A stretch of 6,515 nucleotides of DNA, from positions 1-6,515 of the forward strand of contig JAJCYK010000065.1 of the NCBI GenBank assembly GCA_029262935.1, given 5' to 3'. The notes under the pieces are model-generated. The model did no database searches and was not told the DNA's origin. It worked only from the letters and a program-made list of their open reading frames with translations. The first letter of the stretch is position 1. Every line of letters begins with the position of its first letter. Origin of the DNA: Cytophagales bacterium (GTDB lineage Bacteria; Bacteroidota; Bacteroidia; Cytophagales; Cyclobacteriaceae). Shown piece by piece: positions 1 through 6,151 of this stretch. A program made the position numbers and the translations under genes.

Positions 1-973
1 CAGGATAAATGGTGCCTTGACCCAACCATTTTACATTTTCCAGCTGATGCGCTTCATCATCGAAGACTTCGATAAATGTTCTACCGATGGCCTTTCTTTT
101 ACCTTCAGGATCTGTAATTCCTGCCAAAGCGTGGTAAAACCGTTCTTTGGCATCAACACCTTTTATGTTTAACCCCATATGTTGATAGGAGCTCAGTACT
201 TGTTCGAATTCTCCTTTACGCAACAATCCGTTATCCACAAAAATGCAATAAAGATTTTTTCCAATAGCCCGGTGTATCAGTGTGGCTGCCACAGTGGAAT
301 CTACCCCACCTGACAATCCCATAACCACCTTGTCTTCACCCAACTTTTCTTTCAAAAGGTCAATGGTAGTATCAACAAACTGCGCTGAAGTCCAATCTTG
401 AGCACATTGACAAATGGATACCACAAAGTTCTGCAGTATAATTTTTCCTTGTTCTGAGTGGGTTACTTCAGGATGAAATTGAATGCCAAAAGTAGTTTGG
501 TTTTTGACTTGAAATGCCGCCACTTCAACATCCTGGGTGCTGGCTATGATTTCATAGTGATCTGACAAAGAAGTGATGGTATCGGCATGAGACATCCAAA
601 CTTGGGAGTCCGCAGTCATGTCTTTCATCAAAATATTTTCGCTGTTAACGGTGCTCAGTTTTGCCCGCCCATATTCACGATGTTGACTAGGGCTTACCTG
701 GCCCCCGTTTTGACTTGCAATGTATTGGGCACCATAACACACGCCCAATACAGGAATGTGCCCTAAGTAATCTGTTAGGTCAATATGAGGGGCATCCTCA
801 TCTAAGACTGAACTGGGTCCGCCGGATAGTATTATGCCTTTGACCGACTGGGTAAGTGCAGGCACATTATTGTAGGGGTGAATTTCGCAATAGACATTCA
901 GCTCCCTAACCCTTCTGGCAATAAGCTGTGTGTATTGTGAACCAAAGTCCACAATGAGGATCTGCTCCGTCAT
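1..973 (-). CDS. guaA: GMP synthase (glutamine-hydrolysing), N-terminal 324 codons, truncated by window edge
   Basis: GMP synthase converts XMP, ATP and glutamine to GMP in the cytoplasm, the last step of de novo guanine nucleotide synthesis. Reading leftward from the ATG at 973-971, the protein begins [16 protein letters not shown], typical of GuaA. The class I glutamine amidotransferase domain covers about residues 1-190: oxyanion motif SGGPSS at 50-55, nucleophile Cys79 in GVCYGAQ, and His167/Glu169 in FHPEV. The ATP-pyrophosphatase domain follows, with the PP-loop SGGVDS at 221-226 and [11 protein letters not shown] shortly after. The frame is open to the window edge, ending in WLGQGTIYP; the rest of the synthase domain and the C-terminal dimerisation domain (family length about 510 residues) lie outside. 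All visible catalytic residues are present. The gene lies 58 bases downstream of the yciH-like gene on the same strand, so it may be read through from it or have its own promoter. Identity is very secure. Confidence 0.97.
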   Translation of the reverse strand, partial: MTEQILIVDFGSQYTQLIARRVRELNVYCEIHPYNNVPALTQSVKGIILSGGPSSVLDEDAPHIDLTDYLGHIPVLGVCYGAQYIASQNGGQVSPSQHREYGRAKLSTVNSENILMKDMTADSQVWMSHADTITSLSDHYEIIASTQDVEVAAFQVKNQTTFGIQFHPEVTHSEQGKIILQNFVVSICQCAQDWTSAQFVDTTIDLLKEKLGEDKVVMGLSGGVDSTVAATLIHRAIGKNLYCIFVDNGLLRKGEFEQVLSSYQHMGLNIKGVDAKERFYHALAGITDPEGKRKAIGRTFIEVFDDEAHQLENVKWLGQGTIYP

Positions 974-977
974 GGCG

Positions 978-985
978 CAAAAATA
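978..985 (-). promoter_or_regulatory. Possible Bacteroidota -7 element for guaA
   Basis: The minus strand reads TATTTTTG here, an exact match to the Bacteroidota -7 consensus TAnnTTTG. Only four bases separate it from the guaA ATG, so a transcript from it would be leaderless or nearly so. No good -33 TTTG lies at the usual 17-23 base distance (the best is a GTTTA inside the neighbouring palindrome). It may be chance in AT-rich DNA. Confidence 0.25.
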
Positions 986-996
986 CGTTGTGCAAT

Positions 997-1008
997 TAGT
1001 TTAAACTA
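997..1008. repeat. 12-base perfect palindrome upstream of guaA
   Basis: TAGTTTAAACTA is its own reverse complement and lies in the 58-base gap between the yciH-like gene and guaA, centred about 30 bases before the guaA start. It could be a dimeric repressor site. A perfect 12-mer is expected by chance once or twice in a window of this size, so function is only a possibility. It has no T-run and is too short and AT-rich to be a terminator. Confidence 0.3.
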
Positions 1009-1031
1009 GTGTCGGTTCAAAAAATGATAGG

Positions 1032-1376
1032 TTACCCGCCGATCTTTTTGACAGGGTATCCTTTATCGGCTAAAATCTCTATAACTCGAGTTACAAAATC
1101 TCCTTGAATGATGATTTCCTTATCCTTAGCGGAACCGCCTACGCCACATTTTGATTTAAGCATTTTACCCAATTCCTTAAGATCTCTTTCGGTACCTCTA
1201 AAGCCGGTGACCAATGTGACTTTCTTACCTCCTCGAGATTTTTTGTCCAGTTGGACTCTTAAGTTTTGCTGTTGAATGGGCAATGTATCCTCTTCATTGT
1301 CTTCAGATTCTGAGTATTCAAAACTTGGGTCAGTTGAGTAGACGACCCCCATTCTTCGATTCTTCTTCTTGGTCAT
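1032..1376 (-). CDS. yciH: SUI1/YciH-family translation initiation factor
   Basis: A 114-residue protein of the eIF1/SUI1 family, the bacterial YciH group. Residues about 38-114 form the SUI1 domain: RVQLDKKSRGGKKVTLVTGF at 40-59, the segment LKSKCGVGGSAKDKEI at 73-88 and the end GDFVTRVIEILADKGYPVKKIGG at 92-114, all characteristic of YciH. Family knowledge is that eIF1-like proteins bind the small ribosomal subunit near the P site and affect start-codon fidelity; the role of the bacterial version is not well settled and it is generally not essential. Residues 1-37 are a basic start (TKKKNRR) followed by an acidic stretch (about 18-30, EYSESEDNEED), probably a flexible tail. The ATG lies only four bases after the stop of the universal stress gene, so the two are almost certainly co-transcribed. 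No Shine-Dalgarno is visible, as is usual in Bacteroidota. Confidence 0.93.
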   Translation of the reverse strand: MTKKKNRRMGVVYSTDPSFEYSESEDNEEDTLPIQQQNLRVQLDKKSRGGKKVTLVTGFRGTERDLKELGKMLKSKCGVGGSAKDKEIIIQGDFVTRVIEILADKGYPVKKIGG

Positions 1377-1380
1377 AATA

Positions 1381-2226
1381 TCAATCGATCACTTTACAGG
1401 TCCAAACTGCGCGTTGGGCGTGATTGGCTACATCCTCAGCAATACTACCACTTAATAAATGCATTAATCCAGTACGACCACTGGTAGCCAAAGCAATTAA
1501 ATCGGCGTCTATATCGTCTGCAAAATAGATAATACCGTCTTCCTCAGAATATTCATTATAAATCTCTATGGTATAATTTTCTAAATTATGTTTCTGAACA
1601 AAGGCCTGGATTCGTTTTTTGATGACTCGACTACTTTCGAATGTGCCAGGTGTATCTACTTTCACAAGATGCAATTTTGCGTCTAGGGCATTTTGAAGGA
1701 TTTTTAATGCTTCAATAACGTTGCTTTCCGAATCTCTAAAGTCAGCCGCAAATGCGATGTCGTTTATTTGATCGAAATTAACTGGATTCTTAACGGTAAT
1801 AACCGGGCAATTGGCAAAACGCACTACTTTCTCTGTATTAGAACCGATGAATGCTTCCTCATAACCAGAAGTACCCTGTGAACCCATGATTACCAAGTCA
1901 GCATCATTTTCTAATATATCTTTAGAGATGTGAGTAAAGGCGTTACCAACCTGCACACTGGTGTGTATGTTTGTTCCACTGTATTTATCTTGATCTGCTA
2001 TTTTTTGCAGATCACTTTTGCTCTTCTCCAATAGTTTAGCCATGAATACCTCTTCATTAAGATCGTCTGGCATACCACCCATGGTAGCAAATGAACCACT
2101 GGCAAAACCCTCCACAACGTGCAGTAGAACTATCTGAGCATCAATTTTCTTAGATAAATTTGCTGCAGCATCTAATGCATATTCGGCCTGCTTGGAGAAA
2201 TCAGTAGGGACTAATATTTTTTTCAT
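1381..2226 (-). CDS. Universal stress protein with two tandem UspA domains
   Basis: A 281-residue cytoplasmic protein made of two UspA folds in tandem, about residues 1-147 and 154-281. The first domain begins MKKILVPTDFS, with the conserved Asp9, and carries the full ATP-binding motif G-2x-G-9x-G-S at Gly115, Gly118 and Gly128-Ser129 (GSQGTSGYEEAFIGSN). The second has ATSGRTGLMHLLSGS, where Gly250 and Gly260-Ser261 match but the first glycine is Ala247. By family knowledge such proteins bind ATP or AMP and are induced by starvation and stress; the physiological target is not predictable from sequence. Paired UspA domains of this length are common in Bacteroidota. The stop is four bases before the yciH-like start and the start is 71 bases after the menA stop. 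The upstream gap has a weak TATATTTA resembling a -7 element without a matching -33. The family call is secure; a specific role is not. Confidence 0.93.
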   Translation of the reverse strand: MKKILVPTDFSKQAEYALDAAANLSKKIDAQIVLLHVVEGFASGSFATMGGMPDDLNEEVFMAKLLEKSKSDLQKIADQDKYSGTNIHTSVQVGNAFTHISKDILENDADLVIMGSQGTSGYEEAFIGSNTEKVVRFANCPVITVKNPVNFDQINDIAFAADFRDSESNVIEALKILQNALDAKLHLVKVDTPGTFESSRVIKKRIQAFVQKHNLENYTIEIYNEYSEEDGIIYFADDIDADLIALATSGRTGLMHLLSGSIAEDVANHAQRAVWTCKVID

Positions 2227-2297
2227 AGAATCGGGTTTTTGGGTGTGGTCCTAAATATAACAATGTTTTTATAATTCCAGGGTTGACGAAGAAATTT
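2227..2297 (-). other. 71-base gap between menA and the universal stress gene
   Basis: AT-rich spacer. On the minus strand TATATTTA differs from the Bacteroidota -7 consensus only at the last base, and would give a leader of a little over 20 bases, but no TTTG lies about 20 bases further upstream. No stem-loop with a T-run is seen after menA. A separate stress-responsive promoter for the usp-yciH pair is possible but not shown. Confidence 0.3.
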
Positions 2298-3209
2298 CTA
2301 ACTGCTCAAAACTAGCCCCAGCCCGAAAACCAAAACATAAAGCAGGGTGGTCAACGCCATTTGTTTTAAATATGGATCCAACTCCGAGGATTCTTTGTTC
2401 GATACCGCCTGCCCATTTATGATGAGCAGTGGCGATATTACCAAAAATAGCAATTGCCAAAAGCTTTGGAAATTAAGTGCTACAAATACCAGGGAACTAA
2501 CCAAACCAATGACCAGCAAAGCCCAATGATAACGTATTGCCGCAGGCTTCCCAACCCGCACGGGAATGGAGTATTTACCGGCTTGTCGATCACTACTTAT
2601 GTCTCTAATGTTGTTAACGTTTAGTACTGCAGTGGCAAATAGTCCACAGCTTAGCGCCGGCAAAATATTAAGCCATTCAAAGCTTCCGGTTTGTAAGTAG
2701 TAGGATCCCAATACCGCTACGACCCCGAAAAACAACAATACTGAGAAGTCTCCCCAGCCGCTGTACCCATAAGGCTTGGATCCGGAAGTATAGTTAATGG
2801 CCGCGAAGATGGCTACCAACCCAAGAAACAAAAAGAAATAAAAGGAAGTGTTGTTAAATCCCAGGCTGTTAATAATTAATAGTAAGCCAAGAATAAAAGT
2901 TAACACTCCGGTGGTCCACATGGCCATTTTCATTTGGTTGAGGCTAATGACGCCGGATTGGACCATTCTGGAGGGTCCCACCCGTTGTTGATGATCTGCG
3001 CCGTGAACACTGTCACCATAATCGTTAGAGAAGTTGGATAGGACTTGAAGGCCTACGGTAGTCCCTACGGTCAAAAGAAATATTGTCCAGTTAAAGGCCC
3101 GAAAATAAGCGGCTAAGAAGCCCCCCATGGCGATGCTGGCCATAGCTAGAGGTAAGGTTCTTGGTCGAGCCGCTGCAATCCAGTACCTTATGTTACTTGC
3201 CTCCGCCAT
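2298..3209 (-). CDS. menA: 1,4-dihydroxy-2-naphthoate polyprenyltransferase (menaquinone synthesis)
   Basis: A 303-residue integral membrane prenyltransferase of the UbiA superfamily. MenA attaches a polyprenyl chain to 1,4-dihydroxy-2-naphthoate with loss of CO2, giving demethylmenaquinone. The N-terminus IRYWIAAARPRTLPLA is typical of MenA. The first Asp-rich, Mg-pyrophosphate-binding motif is NFSNDYGD at 59-66, followed by HGAD at 69-72 and VGPSRMVQSG at 77-86. The loop YTSGSKPYGYSGWGD lies at 140-154, and the second Asp-rich motif NNIRDISSD at 199-207. About nine hydrophobic segments can be seen (roughly 18-36, 42-60, 97-115, 121-139, 155-173, 181-198, 229-247, 251-268, 285-302). The ATG follows the argS stop after one base, so translation is probably coupled to argS. 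The HGAD and GYxGxGD motifs favour MenA over UbiA, heme O synthase or chlorophyll synthase. It implies a menaquinone-based respiratory chain. Confidence 0.94.
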   Translation of the reverse strand: MAEASNIRYWIAAARPRTLPLAMASIAMGGFLAAYFRAFNWTIFLLTVGTTVGLQVLSNFSNDYGDSVHGADHQQRVGPSRMVQSGVISLNQMKMAMWTTGVLTFILGLLLIINSLGFNNTSFYFFLFLGLVAIFAAINYTSGSKPYGYSGWGDFSVLLFFGVVAVLGSYYLQTGSFEWLNILPALSCGLFATAVLNVNNIRDISSDRQAGKYSIPVRVGKPAAIRYHWALLVIGLVSSLVFVALNFQSFWQLLFLVISPLLIINGQAVSNKESSELDPYLKQMALTTLLYVLVFGLGLVLSS

Positions 3210-3216
3210 ACTACAT
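3209..3216 (-). promoter_or_regulatory. argS stop / menA start junction (probable translational coupling)
   Basis: On the minus strand the argS end reads ATG-TAG, then one base, then the menA ATG. A purine-rich GAGAGA at the end of argS precedes both and could serve as a ribosome binding site. Ribosomes finishing argS would be within reach of the menA start, which supports this ATG as the true start of menA. Confidence 0.45.
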
Positions 3217-4995
3217 TCTCTCGGGTACGTTAATTCCTAATAAAGACATAGCCATGTTTATGGTGCGTGCCACTTGCTTGGAGAGTTGAACTCTGAAGCT
3301 TTTTAAATCATCACTGGATTCATTGAATATGCTAACCTCAGCATAAAACCGGTTGTACTCTTTTGCCAGTTCATATACATATTGGGCAATTACAGAAGGG
3401 GCATACTCCTTGGCTGCTGTAGTGATTTTGTGTGGATACTCATTTAGTAAATGGATCAAACTGCCCTCGCTTGGATGCAGCGATTTTGGTAAAACCGGGT
3501 CTATTGAGTCCAATGCCAAAGCTTGCCCCTTTCGAAGTATCGCAGATATTCTGGCATAGGTGTATTGAATAAACGGTCCGGTATCGCCCTGAAAAGCAAT
3601 GGATTCTTCAGGGTTAAACATCATGCGTTTTTTGGGATCTACTTTGGTTAAAAAGTACTTTAATGCTCCTAGACCTAATGTTTTATAAAGCGCTTGCGCT
3701 TCTTGTTCACTTAACCCTTCAATTTTTCCTAGCTCCAAAGTATGCTTTTCAGCGGTATCAATCATCTCTTCCATGATTTGATCCGCATCCACGACAGTAC
3801 CTTCTCTTGACTTCATTTTTCCACTAGGTAGATCTACCATACCATAACTTAAATGATACAAGCCTTTTGCATACGGCCGTCCTAGTCTTTCTAATATTTT
3901 AAAAAGTACTTTAAAGTGATAGTCCTGTTCGTTACCCACCACATAAATGGATGTGTCAAAGTTGAAGTCTTCGAACCTCAAATCTGCAGTACCAAGGTCC
4001 TGGGTCATGTATACTGAAGTGCCGTCGCCTCTAAGAATTAGTTTTTCGTCTAAGCCCTCGTCAGTAAGATCTACCCAAACGGACTGGTCCTCTTTTTTTA
4101 GAAATACTCCAGTTTCCAAACCAACGTTTACAATATCCTTACCCAACACGTAGGTGTTGGATTCGTAATAAACCTTGTCGAACCCTACTTCCATGGTTTG
4201 GTAGGTTTGGTCAAATCCACTATATACCCATTGATTCATTTGCTCCCAGAGGGCAATGGTGTCTGGATCTTGATCTTCCCATTTCTTTAACAAAGACTGC
4301 GCCTCTTTGAGGATGGGAGCTTGCAGTTTGGCCTGGTCTTTCTCCAGACCTTGTGCTATTAGATCCCCAATTTGCTCTTTATATACTTGATCAAATTTTA
4401 CATAGTACCTACCAACGAAGTGATCACCCTTAGTTTGAGTGGACTCTGGTGTGCTGCCCTCACCAAAATTTTTATAGGCGACCATGGATTTGCATATATG
4501 TATGCCACGGTCATTCACGATACACACTTTCTTAACTTGAAAGCCAGCGGCTTCTAAGATGTTGCTGGTACTAAACCCCAAGAAGATGTTGCGCATATGT
4601 CCTAAATGCAGGGGTTTGTTGGTGTTTGGAGAGGAGATTTCCACTACCGCCGTTTTGCCATTGGAAGCTTCCTTACCCCAGTGCTCAGAGTCACAAATTA
4701 GCCGAAACTTATCTAACCAAACTCGATCCTGAAAAGTAATATTAAGGAAGCCCTTCACCACTTGATAGCTCTTGACTTCTGGAAAATGTTGCTCTAAATA
4801 TTGCCCTAAGCTTTCCCCAAGCTCCTGGGGGCTTTTACCGGCTTTTTTGGCGTATGGAAAAGTAACAAAGGTATGAGTACCTTCAAATTCCTTACGAGTA
4901 GGTTGTAGCACCAGCGTATCAGGTGGTTGTTTTATATGGTACAGCTCCACTAAAGCCGTATTTAGACTTTGTCGAAGAAATTGATCAATATTCAT
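3211..4995 (-). CDS. argS: Arginyl-tRNA synthetase
   Basis: A 594-residue class Ia aminoacyl-tRNA synthetase that charges tRNA-Arg with arginine in the cytoplasm; length is normal for the family. The N-terminal additional domain (about 1-110) includes GFLNITF at 82-88. The catalytic Rossmann fold begins with VEISSPNTNKPLHLGHMRN (118-136), containing the HIGH-type signature HLGH at 130-133. Further ArgS landmarks are GDGTSVYMTQDLG (323-335), YVVGNEQDYHF (351-361) and the KMSKS-equivalent SGKMKSREG at 391-399. The anticodon-binding helical domain contains FQGDTGPFIQYTYAR (468-482) and ends LLGINVPERM, the usual C-terminus. No truncation or frameshift is seen. The ATG has no Shine-Dalgarno, but the protein start MNIDQFL fits the family. 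A 71-base gap separates it from the upstream deoxyhypusine-synthase-like gene, with no clear promoter or terminator in it; menA follows after one base. Confidence 0.97.
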   Translation of the reverse strand: MNIDQFLRQSLNTALVELYHIKQPPDTLVLQPTRKEFEGTHTFVTFPYAKKAGKSPQELGESLGQYLEQHFPEVKSYQVVKGFLNITFQDRVWLDKFRLICDSEHWGKEASNGKTAVVEISSPNTNKPLHLGHMRNIFLGFSTSNILEAAGFQVKKVCIVNDRGIHICKSMVAYKNFGEGSTPESTQTKGDHFVGRYYVKFDQVYKEQIGDLIAQGLEKDQAKLQAPILKEAQSLLKKWEDQDPDTIALWEQMNQWVYSGFDQTYQTMEVGFDKVYYESNTYVLGKDIVNVGLETGVFLKKEDQSVWVDLTDEGLDEKLILRGDGTSVYMTQDLGTADLRFEDFNFDTSIYVVGNEQDYHFKVLFKILERLGRPYAKGLYHLSYGMVDLPSGKMKSREGTVVDADQIMEEMIDTAEKHTLELGKIEGLSEQEAQALYKTLGLGALKYFLTKVDPKKRMMFNPEESIAFQGDTGPFIQYTYARISAILRKGQALALDSIDPVLPKSLHPSEGSLIHLLNEYPHKITTAAKEYAPSVIAQYVYELAKEYNRFYAEVSIFNESSDDLKSFRVQLSKQVARTINMAMSLLGINVPERM

Positions 4996-5066
4996 ATTTG
5001 AATATGCGCTTTAATTTAAACAGCTTTTAATCCCCGTCTGAGGCCAAATGTTAAAATAAACTATAC
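4996..5066 (-). other. 71-base gap upstream of argS, no clear signal
   Basis: This gap separates the deoxyhypusine-synthase-like stop from the argS start. A TTTG is present on the minus strand (ACATTTGGCC) but there is no TAnnTTTG at the expected distance. A weak CCTC/GGGG hairpin (four pairs, one of them G-T) has no U-run after it. I cannot say whether argS has its own promoter. Confidence 0.4.
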
Positions 5067-6044
5067 CTACCATTCAAGGACATGGGCAAAAATAAGAGGT
5101 GCCACGATACTAGCATCAGATTCTATGATAAATTTTGGGGTGTCTACAGCCAATTTACCCCAAGTGATCTTTTCATTAGGTACGGCTCCGGAGTAAGAAC
5201 CGTAGCTGGTTGTTGAATCCGAGATTTGACAAAAGTAACTCCAAACGGGTACATTCTTTTTTTGTAAATCTTGATGTAACATAGGTACAACACATAAAGG
5301 AAAGTCTCCGGCTATGCCGCCGCCTATTTGGAAAAAGCCAATGCCTGGATCTTTGGCCTCGTTAAGATACCATTGAGCTAACCACATCATGTATTCTATT
5401 CCGGATTTGATTATTTGAGGTTCAAAATCTTTCATGAGACAATGCGCCGCAAATATGTTGCCCAAGGTTGAGTCCTCCCAACCTGGTACTACAATAGGAA
5501 TGTTTTTTTCACAAGCGGCCACCATCCAGGAATCTTGAGGATCAATCTGATAATATTGCTCCAGAACACCACTTTTTATTAATTGGTAAAGGTACTCATG
5601 AGGGAAGTAACGCTGTCCGGAATTTGCTGCTTGAGACCATACCTCTACGATATGATTCTCGATCCGTCGCATGGCTTCCTCTTCAGGAATGCAGGTATCA
5701 GTAACCCTATTGAATTGGCGTTCTAATAACTGTTGTTCGTCCAGTGGGCTGAGGTCGCGATAATTAGGTACCCGATGGTAATAGCTGTGGGCTACTAAAT
5801 TAAAAATATCCTCTTCCAAGTTTGCCCCAGTACAAGTAATGATCTGTACCTTATCTTGACGTATCATTTCCGCCAAGGATTTGCCGATCTCTGCAGTACT
5901 CATAGCCCCCGCTAGGGTAACCATCATTTTCCCATTTGCTTTAATCAATTCATTATATGCTTTAGCGGCATCCACCAGAGTAGCAGCATTGAAATGTCTA
6001 AAATGGCGTTCTAAAAATGAAGAGAGGGGTTTTTGCTGACTCAT
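5067..6044 (-). CDS. Deoxyhypusine synthase-family protein (probable NAD-dependent polyamine aminoalkyltransferase)
   Basis: A 325-residue cytoplasmic protein of the deoxyhypusine synthase (DHS; dys/speY) family. Eukaryotic DHS moves the aminobutyl group of spermidine to a lysine of eIF5A using NAD; bacteria generally lack eIF5A, and some bacterial homologues have been shown to make homospermidine. Visible landmarks: AGAMSTAEIGK (45-55), TGANLEEDIFN (72-82), GWEDSTLGN (188-196), GGGIAGDF (241-248), SGAVPNEKITWGKL (285-298) and ESDASIVAPLIF (308-319). By motif alignment with human DHS, catalytic Lys329 corresponds to Lys297, Trp327 to Trp295, Glu323 to Glu291, Ser317 to Ser285 and Asp238 to Asp191. 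In contrast Asp243, His288, Asp313 and Asp316 of the spermidine pocket correspond to Asn196, Asp247, Tyr281 and Tyr284. The substrate is therefore probably altered. It is divergent from an arginine decarboxylase, which supports a polyamine role. An AGGA lies five bases before the ATG. The family is secure; the exact reaction is unknown. Confidence 0.88.
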   Translation of the reverse strand: MSQQKPLSSFLERHFRHFNAATLVDAAKAYNELIKANGKMMVTLAGAMSTAEIGKSLAEMIRQDKVQIITCTGANLEEDIFNLVAHSYYHRVPNYRDLSPLDEQQLLERQFNRVTDTCIPEEEAMRRIENHIVEVWSQAANSGQRYFPHEYLYQLIKSGVLEQYYQIDPQDSWMVAACEKNIPIVVPGWEDSTLGNIFAAHCLMKDFEPQIIKSGIEYMMWLAQWYLNEAKDPGIGFFQIGGGIAGDFPLCVVPMLHQDLQKKNVPVWSYFCQISDSTTSYGSYSGAVPNEKITWGKLAVDTPKFIIESDASIVAPLIFAHVLEW

Positions 6045-6049
6045 TCAGT

Positions 6050-6053
6050 TCCT
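6050..6053 (-). promoter_or_regulatory. Shine-Dalgarno-like AGGA before the deoxyhypusine-synthase-like gene
   Basis: The minus strand reads AGGA five bases before the ATG at 6044. It is the best Shine-Dalgarno match in the window, where the other minus-strand starts show little or none, and it supports the chosen start. Confidence 0.4.
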
Positions 6054-6079
6054 ACTTTAAAATTAAGATGTTGCAAAGA

Positions 6080-6093
6080 TCATAAATTTATGA
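6080..6093. repeat. 14-base perfect palindrome, candidate operator
   Basis: TCATAAATTTATGA is its own reverse complement; the symmetry stops at the flanking bases. It lies in the divergent gap, 36 bases from the deoxyhypusine-synthase-like start and 58 from the speA start, and overlaps the edge of the weak GATCTTTG -7 candidate. A homodimeric regulator bound here could affect both genes. It has no T-run or GC-rich stem, so a terminator is unlikely. Function is inferred only from position and symmetry. Confidence 0.4.
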
Positions 6094-6151
6094 CGATATT
6101 ACGCCACCAAATTTGATAATGTGACCCCATTTATACAACGTGTAGAAAGAG

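Larger units (their letters stand above)
6045..6151. promoter_or_regulatory. Divergent promoter region between the deoxyhypusine-synthase-like gene and speA
   Basis: Both genes start outward from this 107-base gap, so it must hold promoters for both. On the minus strand GATCTTTG (6081-6074) differs from the Bacteroidota -7 consensus TAnnTTTG at one base and lies 29 bases before the start. The nearest minus-strand TTTG (6111-6108) is 26 bases upstream of it, too far for a normal -33. For speA, the plus-strand TTTG at 6112-6115 is followed by TATACAAC at 6132, a poor -7 match. A 14-base palindrome sits between the two genes at 6080-6093. Individual promoter elements are uncertain; the regulatory role of the gap follows from the gene layout. 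Confidence 0.6.

Noticed and set aside
2269..2460. Short minus-strand open frame overlapping the end of menA
   Set aside because: It is an alternate frame of the menA 3' end, which matches MenA through to its stop at 2298; no independent support.
2347..2529. Plus-strand open frame of 60 codons
   Set aside because: It is antisense to the C-terminal membrane region of menA and has no recognisable features.
3353..4557. Several plus-strand open frames of 61-68 codons (3353-3559, 3947-4153, 4372-4557)
   Set aside because: All are antisense to well-conserved argS segments and have no recognisable domain.
5010..5050. Possible terminator hairpin between the deoxyhypusine-synthase-like gene and argS
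   Set aside because: The best stem is about four pairs including a G-T pair, and the following bases are ATTAAAAG, not a U-run.
5067..6044. Naming the gene a true deoxyhypusine synthase acting on eIF5A
   Set aside because: Bacteria generally have EF-P rather than eIF5A, and the spermidine-pocket residues differ, so only family membership is claimed.
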